From Rhodobacterales bacterium UBA3077 (GTDB taxonomy: Bacteria; Pseudomonadota; Alphaproteobacteria; Rhodobacterales; Rhodobacteraceae), in the NCBI GenBank assembly GCA_002366685.1, contig DFBP01000168.1, positions 17,052 through 24,634 of the forward strand: a DNA stretch of 7,583 nt. The letters run 5' to 3'. Both the position numbers and the translations under genes were made by a program. The notes under the pieces were generated by a model that was not told the origin of the DNA, made no database searches, and was given only the letters and a program-made list of their open reading frames with translations. Shown here piece by piece: positions 1 through 5,881 of the stretch; the stretch's first letter is position 1; every line of letters starts with the position of its first letter.

Positions 1-432
1 GACGAAGAAGCGCCTGAGCTCATTCTCCTTGGTAAACAGGCAATTGACAACGACATGAACGCCACCGGCCAGATGCTTTCTGCCCTGCTCGGCTGGTCTC
101 AAGCGACCTTCGCTTCCGAGCTCGCGGTTGAAGGCGACAGCGCCACCGTAACCCGCGAAGTCGATGGCGGGCTGCAAACCATCAAGGTTAAAATGCCAGC
201 GATTGTAACGGTTGACCTGCGCCTCAACGAGCCGCGCTATGCCTCGCTTCCGAACATCATGAAAGCCAAACGCAAGCCGCTGGACGAGAAAACACCGGAA
301 GATTACGGCGTGGATGTAACCCCGCGCTTGGCCATCTCAACCACGGCCGAACCAACGGGCCGCAGTGCCGGTATCAAGGTTGCCGATGTCGGTGAACTTG
401 TTGAAAAACTTAAAGAAGCGGGGGCTCTCTAA
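1..432 (+). CDS. etfB: Electron transfer flavoprotein beta subunit, 3' part (143 codons, start outside window)
   Basis: Reading frame 1 is open from base 1 and ends at TAA 430-432; about the first 110 residues of a roughly 250-residue protein are missing. EtfB is the AMP-binding small subunit of the soluble ETF heterodimer. Visible family marks are the LLGKQAIDND stretch (bases 25-54), the family signature region REVDGGLQTIKVKMPAIVTV (about 154-213), and the recognition loop RYASLPNIMKAKRK, whose leucine codon is at 247-249. By homology with human ETF that loop docks onto acyl-CoA dehydrogenases. The in-frame ATG at 55 is internal (the preceding residues are conserved) and is not the true start. 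The gene overlaps etfA by one base (TAATG), which suggests translational coupling and matched expression of the two subunits. Identification is firm; which dehydrogenases it serves cannot be told from sequence. Confidence 0.97.
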   Translation, partial: DEEAPELILLGKQAIDNDMNATGQMLSALLGWSQATFASELAVEGDSATVTREVDGGLQTIKVKMPAIVTVDLRLNEPRYASLPNIMKAKRKPLDEKTPEDYGVDVTPRLAISTTAEPTGRSAGIKVADVGELVEKLKEAGAL

Positions 433-1361
433 TGGCTGTTCTTCTATTAGCCGAAGTGATCGGCGCAGATCTTTCAGTAGACCAAACCGCCAAAGCCGTA
501 ACAGCGGCCAAAGCTCTGGGTGATGTAACCGTGCTTTGCGCCAGCGCTGGCTGCGGGGGCGCGGCTGAAGCTGCCGCCAAGCTTGACGGCGTCGCCAAAG
601 TCCTCTGCGCTGATGACGCGGCCTATGGCAACGGCCTCGCCGAGCCGATCGCGGACCTAATCGTCAGCCTCGCTGGTGATTATGAGCACATCATGGCACC
701 CGCCACGACCAGCGGTAAAAACATCCTGCCCCGCGTTGCAGCATTGCTCGATGTCATGGTGATCTCGGATGTCACCGCGATTAATAGTGCTGACACCTTC
801 GAGCGGCCAATTTACGCGGGCAACGCTATTCAGACCGTTGTTTCAGCTGATGCTAAAAAGGTTGTTTCGATCCGCACAACTGGCTTTGACGCGGCAGCCG
901 AAACCGGTTCTGCGGCTGTTGAAAGCATTGCCGCTGCGGCCAACCCCGGCCTCTCGGAGTGGGTTGAAGACAAGGTGCAAACCTCCGATCGCCCAGAGCT
1001 GACCTCAGCTAAAATCGTTGTATCAGGTGGTCGTGGCGTGGGTTCAGAAGAGAACTTCGCCATCATCGAGCAACTAGCTGATAAACTCGGCGCAGCTGTC
1101 GGGGCCTCCCGCGCAGCGGTTGATTCCGGCTACGCACCCAACGACTGGCAAGTTGGCCAAACCGGCAAAGTGGTGGCCCCAGAGCTTTACATCGCTGTCG
1201 GCATTTCCGGTGCGATCCAGCACCTCGCTGGCATGAAGGACTCGAAAGTCATCGTTGCGATCAACAAAGACGAGGAAGCCCCGATCTTCCAGATCGCCGA
1301 TTACGGCCTTGTGGCTGATCTGTTTGACGCGGTCCCCGCATTGAACGATGCTATCGGCTAA
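432..1361 (+). CDS. etfA: Electron transfer flavoprotein alpha subunit
   Basis: This encodes 309 residues, the normal length for EtfA. The protein holds the redox FAD of ETF and delivers electrons from several flavin dehydrogenases to membrane ETF-quinone oxidoreductase. The N-terminal half (about 1-185) is the ETF alpha/beta domain. The C-terminal FAD-binding domain shows SGGRGVGS (198-205), GASRAAVDSGYAP (224-236, with the conserved Arg227), QVGQTG (240-245) and the EtfA signature LYIAVGISGAIQHLAG (252-267). The start ATG is the last A of the etfB stop plus TG (TAATG); the purine-rich AAAGAAGCGGGGG just upstream may serve as a weak ribosome site. Stop TAA is at 1359-1361. There is no bifurcating-ETF context (no butyryl-CoA dehydrogenase next to it), so the ordinary respiratory ETF role is the best reading. 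Confidence 0.98.
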   Translation: MAVLLLAEVIGADLSVDQTAKAVTAAKALGDVTVLCASAGCGGAAEAAAKLDGVAKVLCADDAAYGNGLAEPIADLIVSLAGDYEHIMAPATTSGKNILPRVAALLDVMVISDVTAINSADTFERPIYAGNAIQTVVSADAKKVVSIRTTGFDAAAETGSAAVESIAAAANPGLSEWVEDKVQTSDRPELTSAKIVVSGGRGVGSEENFAIIEQLADKLGAAVGASRAAVDSGYAPNDWQVGQTGKVVAPELYIAVGISGAIQHLAGMKDSKVIVAINKDEEAPIFQIADYGLVADLFDAVPALNDAIG

Positions 1362-1368
1362 AGAAATC

Positions 1369-1391
1369 GGGTCCGCCACCTTGGCGGGCCC
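1369..1391. other. Strong 10-bp hairpin between etfA and hbd
   Basis: GGGTCCGCCA (1369-1378) pairs with TGGCGGGCCC (1382-1391) around a CCT loop; all ten pairs form, one being T-G (G-U in RNA). On the + strand the hairpin is followed by ACCCCAAAG, so it lacks the T-tract of an intrinsic terminator and may instead be a partial attenuator, a processing site or a 3'-end stabiliser for etfBA mRNA. On the - strand the same stem is followed by GATTTCTTTA (complement of 1368-1359), which is T-rich and more terminator-like. The structure is seen directly; the function is inferred. Confidence 0.6.
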
Positions 1392-1402
1392 ACCCCAAAG
1401 TT

Positions 1403-1407
1403 AAGGA
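1403..1407 (+). promoter_or_regulatory. Ribosome binding site of hbd
   Basis: AAGGA lies 6 bases before ATG 1414-1416, a good Shine-Dalgarno match and spacing. It supports this start, which is also fixed by the Rossmann motif beginning only a few residues in. It indicates that hbd is translated independently of etfA although probably co-transcribed. Confidence 0.8.
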
Positions 1408-1413
1408 ATTAAA

Positions 1414-2289
1414 ATGGCTATTCAGACCGTAGGTGTAATTGGTGCAGGGCAGATGGGTAACGGCATCGCCCATGTTTTTGCGGCCGCCGGTTTTGATGTG
1501 CTTTTGCATGATATTTCGGCTGAGGCGGTCACAGCGGCCATAGCCAAAATCACCAAGAATTTCGACCGGCAGATCAGCAAGGGAAAAGCGACCGAAGCCC
1601 AAAAGGCCGAGGCCCTTTCCCGCATCAAACCCTCTGATTCCCTTGAGGAAATCGGCAAGGTTGACCTGATCATCGAAGCTGCGACCGAGGTCGAAAAGAT
1701 CAAACACCAGATCTTCGCCGACCTAGCCCCGCATATCGGGGAAGATACGATTTTAACCTCGAATACTTCCTCGATCTCGATCACCCGCCTTGCCGCCGCT
1801 ACCGCAAAGCCTGAACAATTCATGGGGCTTCACTTCATGAACCCCGTGCCGGTAATGCAGCTTGTCGAGCTGATCCGTGGCATTGCGACCGATGAGAAAA
1901 CCTTCAAAGCGTTGGAGGAGGTCGTGGTTCGCCTCGGCAAGGTCTCAACCAGCGCCGAAGACTTCCCCGCCTTCATCGTGAACCGCATTCTGATGCCAAT
2001 GATTAACGAAGCGGTTTACACCCTTTATGAGGGCGTGGGCACCGTTCAAAGCATTGATACATCCCTGAAACTTGGCGCAAACCATCCGATGGGCCCGCTT
2101 GAACTAGCGGATTTCATCGGCCTTGATACCTGCCTTGCGATCATGAACGTCCTGCATGACGGGTTGGCCGATACCAAATATCGCCCCTGCCCGCTCTTGG
2201 TGAAATATGTTGAAGCCGGCTGGCTTGGCCGCAAAACCCAGCGCGGGTTTTATGACTATCGTGAAGGCACACCGGTCCCGACCCGCTAG
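1414..2289 (+). CDS. hbd: 3-hydroxybutyryl-CoA / 3-hydroxyacyl-CoA dehydrogenase (NAD-dependent)
   Basis: The 291-residue protein has the usual length of the stand-alone enzyme. It interconverts (S)-3-hydroxyacyl-CoA and 3-ketoacyl-CoA with NAD(P), most likely on short chains, in fatty-acid oxidation or acetoacetyl-CoA metabolism in the cytoplasm. The N-terminal Rossmann fold has GAGQMG at 10-15. By alignment with human HAD, the catalytic pair is His140 (in GLHFMNPVPVM) and Glu152, with Ser119 and Asn190 also at their expected places. The C-terminal all-helical domain contains NHPMGPLELADFIGLD (223-238) and ends with GRKTQRGFYDY (272-282). It follows etfBA on the same strand, consistent with a shared role in acyl-CoA oxidation. 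Its TAG stop overlaps the stop of convergent ptsH. Sequence alone does not separate a butyryl-specific enzyme from a broader short-chain one, or NAD from NADP preference. Confidence 0.95.
   Translation: MAIQTVGVIGAGQMGNGIAHVFAAAGFDVLLHDISAEAVTAAIAKITKNFDRQISKGKATEAQKAEALSRIKPSDSLEEIGKVDLIIEAATEVEKIKHQIFADLAPHIGEDTILTSNTSSISITRLAAATAKPEQFMGLHFMNPVPVMQLVELIRGIATDEKTFKALEEVVVRLGKVSTSAEDFPAFIVNRILMPMINEAVYTLYEGVGTVQSIDTSLKLGANHPMGPLELADFIGLDTCLAIMNVLHDGLADTKYRPCPLLVKYVEAGWLGRKTQRGFYDYREGTPVPTR
2286..2289. other. CTAG shared by the stop codons of convergent hbd and ptsH
   Basis: TAG of hbd is 2287-2289 on the + strand and TAG of ptsH is the complement of 2288-2286. The two genes therefore overlap tail to tail by four bases and leave no space for a terminator between them. 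This is read directly from the sequence. Confidence 0.95.
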
Positions 2290-2546
2290 GACCCCTCGCC
2301 AAACATGTTTTCAACCAGTTGAAACAGGGCGTTTTCAAGAGCCTCGGCCTCAGGTCCCTCGATATCAACCTTGATCTTGCTGCCTTTTGAGGCGGCCAGC
2401 ATCATAAGCCCAAGAATGGATTCCCCGTTTGCGGTTTCCCCGTCTTTGGTCACGGTTGCTGTGGCGTCAAAGTTCTCACAAACATCCACAAATTTGGCCG
2501 AAGCCCGCGCGTGCAGGCCTTTTTCGTTTAAAATTTCAAGGATCAT
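2286..2546 (-). CDS. ptsH: HPr phosphocarrier protein of the regulatory PTS
   Basis: This 86-residue HPr accepts phosphate from PEP via EI (not in this window) and passes it to EIIA. The active-site histidine is His12 in NEKGLHARASAKF, equivalent to His15 of enteric HPr; Ser43 in NGESILGL is equivalent to Ser46, the residue phosphorylated by HPr kinase. The LMMLAASKGS segment and the final helix ENALFQLVENMF are typical. The N-terminus is about three residues shorter than usual, but an in-frame TAA directly precedes the ATG, so no longer start is possible. The ATG overlaps the EIIA stop (ATGA, 4 nt), which suggests translational coupling. Keeping the Ser site fits the co-encoded hprK. It is the last gene of the operon and shares CTAG with the hbd stop, with no recognisable intrinsic terminator. 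Confidence 0.96.
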   Translation of the reverse strand: MILEILNEKGLHARASAKFVDVCENFDATATVTKDGETANGESILGLMMLAASKGSKIKVDIEGPEAEALENALFQLVENMFGEGS

Positions 2547-2947
2547 TTATCTGCTGCCTTTGCGCAAGGTTCCATAGAATTCATATACTTATGACCAGCT
2601 TCGCAGGCAACCCGAGCCGCTTCGGCCACATCCAGATGGCGAGATTTTGCCAGCTTGAGCAAAAGCGGTAAATTGGCTCCGTAGATCACCTGCCGCGCCC
2701 CGTTCTTGCAGGCGTTCACGGCAAGGTTGGAAGGTGTGCCGCCGAAAATGTCGGTCACGACCACAACACCGTCACCCGTGTCCACATCGGCAATTGCTGC
2801 GTAAATTTCGTCTTGCTTTACCTTTCGGTCATCGCTGCGGGAAATGGAAATGGCGCGCGTGCCAGGGTGTTTGCCAACCACATGTTCCATCGCCGACAGA
2901 TATTCCGCCGCCAATCCGCCATGTGCTACAATCACAATCCCGATCAC
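2543..2947 (-). CDS. manX: PTS EIIA component, mannose family (stand-alone regulatory EIIA)
   Basis: The protein has 134 residues from a GTG start and consists only of the EIIA(Man) fold. His9 in IVIVAHGGLA is the expected phosphorylation site, Asp66 lies in TDIFGGTPSN (65-74), and GANLPLLL (90-97) is also conserved. Enteric ManX fuses EIIA to EIIB; here there is no EIIB or EIIC, so it probably ends a phosphorelay for regulation instead of sugar uptake. The symbol follows common use for this family and does not imply mannose transport. I chose GTG 2947-2945 because the conserved strand starts right there, GGAGGAG stands 8 bases upstream, and it overlaps the rapZ TGA in GTGA. A longer reading from GTG 3007 would add 20 unconserved residues inside rapZ. 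The end overlaps ptsH by four bases. Confidence 0.94.
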   Translation of the reverse strand: MIGIVIVAHGGLAAEYLSAMEHVVGKHPGTRAISISRSDDRKVKQDEIYAAIADVDTGDGVVVVTDIFGGTPSNLAVNACKNGARQVIYGANLPLLLKLAKSRHLDVAEAARVACEAGHKYMNSMEPCAKAADK

Positions 2948-3831
2948 GCTTGTTTCTCCTCCACAGGCCAGCGCTCCATTTCTTTGTGGCGCGTGCTCAC
3001 CCGCCACCCCTCAGCGGCCAATACTTTCGAGAGCTTTTCTGCCACAAATACCGAGCGATGCTGCCCACCGGTGCAGCCAAGCGCAAGACAGAAATAGGCT
3101 TTACCCTCTGCCTCATAAGCTGGCAACAGCAGATCCAACAGGTCGGTCAGTTTTTCAAAAAACGGTGCAAATAAGGGGTCCGCCTGCACATAGTCAGCAA
3201 CCTGTTCCGTCAGGCCGGTAAGCGGGCGCAACTCGGGCTCCCAATGTGGATTACGCAAGAAACGGCAGTCGATCTTCATATCGACTCCGCGCGGCGTGCC
3301 GCGTTTATAGGAAAACGACTGCACCGAAATCGCCAGCCGCGAGGTTTTTGATTTTTGAAACCAACTGGCCAGTTCTTCTTTCAGCTGATGGGGTGATAGC
3401 TCGGATGTATCGACCAGAATATCGGCGCGGGTCCGTAGCTCACTCAACAGGCTTATTTCGTGTTCTATCCCGATTCTAGGAGAGCCATCGGGTGAAGCCG
3501 GGTGTCGGCGGCGGGTTTCGCTAAAGCGGCGAAGGAGCGTTTCGGGTGCGCAATCCAGAAATAGTAATGTTGAGCGGACATTTGGGTTTTCTTTTATTTT
3601 ATCAATGACTTCCATCAGAGATTCGCTGGAAAACCCTCTGGTTCGTGAGTCAATTCCAATGGCGATCGGGCTATCTGTTGGCGGACCCGACAATATACGG
3701 TCGACCAGTGAAAGCGGCAGGTTATCAATCGCCTCGATCCCGAAATCCTCAATGGCTTTAATCGCGGTCGTGCGGCCGGCACCCGCGGGGCCGGTTACGA
3801 TTATGATCTCCTGAATTTGGCTTGTATCCAA
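2944..3831 (-). CDS. rapZ: RapZ family P-loop protein (RNase adapter / YvcJ family)
   Basis: The 295-residue length is close to family norm. The N-terminal nucleotide-binding domain has Walker A GPAGAGRTT (14-22) and a Walker B-like LLFLDC (89-94). The C-terminal domain has SFSYKRGTPRGVDMKIDCRFLRNPHW (positions 172-197) and the hallmark GCTGGQHRSV (252-261) followed by the basic RHKEMERW end. In E. coli this family member binds the small RNAs GlmZ/GlmY and guides RNase E to set glmS levels; those RNAs are an enterobacterial feature, so the target here is unknown. The start is TTG 3831-3829: an in-frame TAG (3834-3832) sits just upstream and there is no ATG or GTG before the Walker A motif. 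It begins 5 nt after the hprK stop and overlaps EIIA by four bases (GTGA). Family assignment is firm; cellular role is not. Confidence 0.94.
   Translation of the reverse strand: MDTSQIQEIIIVTGPAGAGRTTAIKAIEDFGIEAIDNLPLSLVDRILSGPPTDSPIAIGIDSRTRGFSSESLMEVIDKIKENPNVRSTLLFLDCAPETLLRRFSETRRRHPASPDGSPRIGIEHEISLLSELRTRADILVDTSELSPHQLKEELASWFQKSKTSRLAISVQSFSYKRGTPRGVDMKIDCRFLRNPHWEPELRPLTGLTEQVADYVQADPLFAPFFEKLTDLLDLLLPAYEAEGKAYFCLALGCTGGQHRSVFVAEKLSKVLAAEGWRVSTRHKEMERWPVEEKQA
2956..2962 (-). promoter_or_regulatory. Ribosome binding site that decides the GTG start of EIIA
   Basis: On the - strand GGAGGAG is followed by the 8-base spacer AAACAAGC and then GTG. It lies inside the last codons of rapZ. 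It is the strongest Shine-Dalgarno match within the operon interior and picks the short EIIA start. Confidence 0.8.
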
Positions 3832-3836
3832 CTACA

Positions 3837-4259
3837 TTACTCTATGGGCAAAAGCCGCCCACCCTTTAACAAGCACCAAATTACGGCCGCTAGATTTGGT
3901 ACATTTTTGCCACAGATAAGCGGCACCTCAACACCGAGAATCGACTCCGTTTGAGGCTCCGGCAAACGTTTGGAAACAGTTTTATCCAAATTGACCACAA
4001 ATTCCAGCCCCGATTGATCAATTGACTTCACCGAAACGAGACCAACCCCGCGCGCCTCAACCAAGCCCAAATGGCCCTCGGGCCGGTGTACGGTCAACTG
4101 CCCTTCAGAAAAGCGGACATCTGCGGCATCATCCGAAACAAGATCAGCGCCGTAAGCCATGAGTTGCAAAGCGAGCCCTGATTTTCCGGCTCCGGACGAC
4201 CCCAGTATCAAGACACCCCGACCGCGCAAAGAAACCGCAGTCCCGTGAACGCGGGTCAT
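3837..4259 (-). CDS. hprK: HPr kinase/phosphorylase, short alphaproteobacterial form
   Basis: This encodes 140 residues, against roughly 310 for the Firmicute enzyme; the N-terminal domain is absent, as is normal in alphaproteobacteria, so this is not a truncation. Visible marks are Walker A GSSGAGKS (20-27), the acidic pair in LVSDD (40-44, Asp43/Asp44) that corresponds to the catalytic aspartates of the family, and the HprK signature-like GLVEARGVGLV (65-75). The C-terminal part (about 110-137) has the VPLICGKNVPNLAAVI segment in place of the Firmicute PVRPGRN loop. It should phosphorylate Ser43 of the HPr encoded three genes downstream, and may also dephosphorylate it. ATG 4259-4257 overlaps the chvG stop in ATGA with no clear Shine-Dalgarno, pointing to coupled translation from chvG. 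Confidence 0.93.
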   Translation of the reverse strand: MTRVHGTAVSLRGRGVLILGSSGAGKSGLALQLMAYGADLVSDDAADVRFSEGQLTVHRPEGHLGLVEARGVGLVSVKSIDQSGLEFVVNLDKTVSKRLPEPQTESILGVEVPLICGKNVPNLAAVIWCLLKGGRLLPIE

Positions 4260-5881
4260 AGAGGAAGTTCAACGACGAAAAGCGCGCCGCCGGACTCTCC
4301 GTTTTGCGCCGTAATACTGCCACCATGCGCTTCAACAATTTGCTTCGAGATCGCCAGACCAAGGCCGGAATGTTCGCCAAACTGGGAGGCCGGCCGTTCG
4401 GTATAAAACCGTGAAAAAATGTCATCAAGGTTTTCTTCCGGAATGCCCGGGCCATCGTCACTGATCTCGATCCGCAAAAACCCGTTATCTGTTTCTTTGA
4501 CGAGGATATGAACGTGGCCATTTTGCGGAACAAAGCTGAGCGCGTTGGAAATTAGATTGGTGAAAACCTGCTCCAACCGTCCGGTTAGACCGTTGATCCA
4601 GCGCTTATTTGTCTCAATCGAGAGGCCAAGGTTAACGTCTTGTCGTTCGCCGCGCATGTTGAAGTTTTCAACCATGGCATTGAGAAGCGCACAAATATCA
4701 ACATCTTCCCATGTACCGCGCACGAGTTCGCCTTCCAGACGGGACGCGTTTGAAATATCGGTTACGAGGCGGTCCAGACGTTCAACATCGTTTTGAATAA
4801 CCTGCAAAAGGGCAATTCGAGACTCGTCATCTTTGACATATTCGAGAGTCTCAACAGCCGATCGCATTGAGGTTAAAGGATTTTTTATCTCGTGGGCTAC
4901 ATCGGCGGCAAAGGTTTTGTTTTCGTCAATCCGGTCAAGAAGCGCATCGGTCATGTTGCGCATCGAGCGGGACAGATCACCTATTTCGTCAGGGCGAGCC
5001 GTTAGGTCGGGGATATTAACCCGTGCAATGTTTATTTTACCACCGGCATCGTCATGCGCGTTTTGCGCCGCAGCAGACAGGCGCCGTAGCGGCCGCGCTA
5101 TCGAATTGGCCAGCACTATCGACAGAATGATCGAGGAAAGCGTGGCGAGCAGGAATATCTGCAATATCTGTTCACGCGTGCTGCGGATCAGAGAATCCAC
5201 CTCGCCTCGCCGACTTGATATCAATATGGCCCCGTTTACGCCATCGGCTCCCGAGATCGGAACCGCCACCGCAATATATATCTCCCCCCCAACGGAAAGC
5301 TCTGCATTTTTGGTTCGTTCATTCGACGAGATCGCCGTAAGCGCCAGGATGGTAAAATGTTCTTGAAGATTGACGTCGCGTTTCCAGGGCTCGACATCCC
5401 CGTAGGGGTTTGAAATCACCGTCCAAAGACGTTGAAGCAGGTTTGTCACGGCATCCGAATCGGACTCGTCTGTCAGTTTCGGGCTGACGGGCGTCACAAA
5501 CATGTGCGCGACCTGACCGGAGCTGTCGTAAACCTGAACAATGGAATTCGAATGATCAACAAGAGAGTCAAAAAAGGCGGTAAAAGTCGCGCTGGTAAAG
5601 TCTTGATAGGCCGGATTGTCACTATGGCTGGCAAGAGCCGCTGACATCAGCTCGGCCTGTCGCGCCAAAGTATCACTCCTGAGTGCGACCTGCGTTTCTT
5701 TGGCCTGATTGAGATAAAGAACACCGCTAACCAAAATGCCAAGGGCGATCAGGTTGAAAAGTATGATCTTCCGCGCCAGCGGCGACCGGTTAAATATAAA
5801 CCATCTTTGAGATTTTGCAGCGCGAGGCTCACCCCGGTCCAGATTCAGAAGATTGACCGAAATATCGTCATTTGACGCCAT
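4256..5881 (-). CDS. chvG: ChvG-type membrane sensor histidine kinase
   Basis: The 541-residue kinase is the partner of ChvI (BvrS/BvrR, ExoS/ChvI), which in Rhizobiales responds to acid and envelope stress. Order: cytoplasmic N-terminal tail (1-37), transmembrane 1 (about 38-57), periplasmic sensor region (about 58-237), transmembrane 2 (about 238-260), HAMP (about 260-320), HisKA with phospho-acceptor His330 in ADVAHEIKNP, then HATPase with N-box TNLISNAL (441-448), G1 DDGPGI (475-480), FYTERP (492-497) and G2 SGLGLA (505-510). All catalytic motifs are intact. ATG 5881-5879 directly abuts the chvI TAG, with GAGG 5 bases upstream inside chvI. The C-terminal stop overlaps hprK by four bases. 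A run of seven G's (coding strand, complement of 5290-5284) encodes Gly198-Gly199 in the sensor region. The stimulus in this organism is not visible from sequence. Confidence 0.94.
   Translation of the reverse strand: MASNDDISVNLLNLDRGEPRAAKSQRWFIFNRSPLARKIILFNLIALGILVSGVLYLNQAKETQVALRSDTLARQAELMSAALASHSDNPAYQDFTSATFTAFFDSLVDHSNSIVQVYDSSGQVAHMFVTPVSPKLTDESDSDAVTNLLQRLWTVISNPYGDVEPWKRDVNLQEHFTILALTAISSNERTKNAELSVGGEIYIAVAVPISGADGVNGAILISSRRGEVDSLIRSTREQILQIFLLATLSSIILSIVLANSIARPLRRLSAAAQNAHDDAGGKINIARVNIPDLTARPDEIGDLSRSMRNMTDALLDRIDENKTFAADVAHEIKNPLTSMRSAVETLEYVKDDESRIALLQVIQNDVERLDRLVTDISNASRLEGELVRGTWEDVDICALLNAMVENFNMRGERQDVNLGLSIETNKRWINGLTGRLEQVFTNLISNALSFVPQNGHVHILVKETDNGFLRIEISDDGPGIPEENLDDIFSRFYTERPASQFGEHSGLGLAISKQIVEAHGGSITAQNGESGGALFVVELPL

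Noticed and set aside
830..1823. Antisense open frames opposite etfA and the 5' half of hbd
   Set aside because: They mirror strongly conserved coding sequence and have low-complexity Ala/Ser-rich translations, with no independent support.
2274..2293. GGTCC/GGACC stem spanning the convergent stops as a bidirectional terminator
   Set aside because: There are only five pairs, a ten-base loop and no T-tract on either strand.
2948..3007. Longer EIIA reading from GTG 3007
   Set aside because: It would add 20 residues before the conserved first strand and sit entirely within rapZ. The GTG at 2947 has a strong ribosome site and the typical 4-nt overlap.
2734..3221. Overlapping + strand open frames (146, 94 and 125 codons) opposite EIIA and rapZ
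   Set aside because: They are Arg/Pro/Cys/His-rich shadows of two confidently assigned genes, and none has a conserved motif.
3837..4259. hprK as a truncated pseudogene, because it is half the Firmicute length
   Set aside because: Short HprK lacking the N-terminal domain is the normal alphaproteobacterial form, and the Walker A and acidic motifs are intact.
4833..5366. 177-codon open frame on the + strand, antisense to chvG
   Set aside because: It lies wholly inside an intact histidine kinase gene, has an Arg/Ser-rich shadow composition and shows no recognisable domain or ribosome site. It is a side effect of the codon use of chvG.
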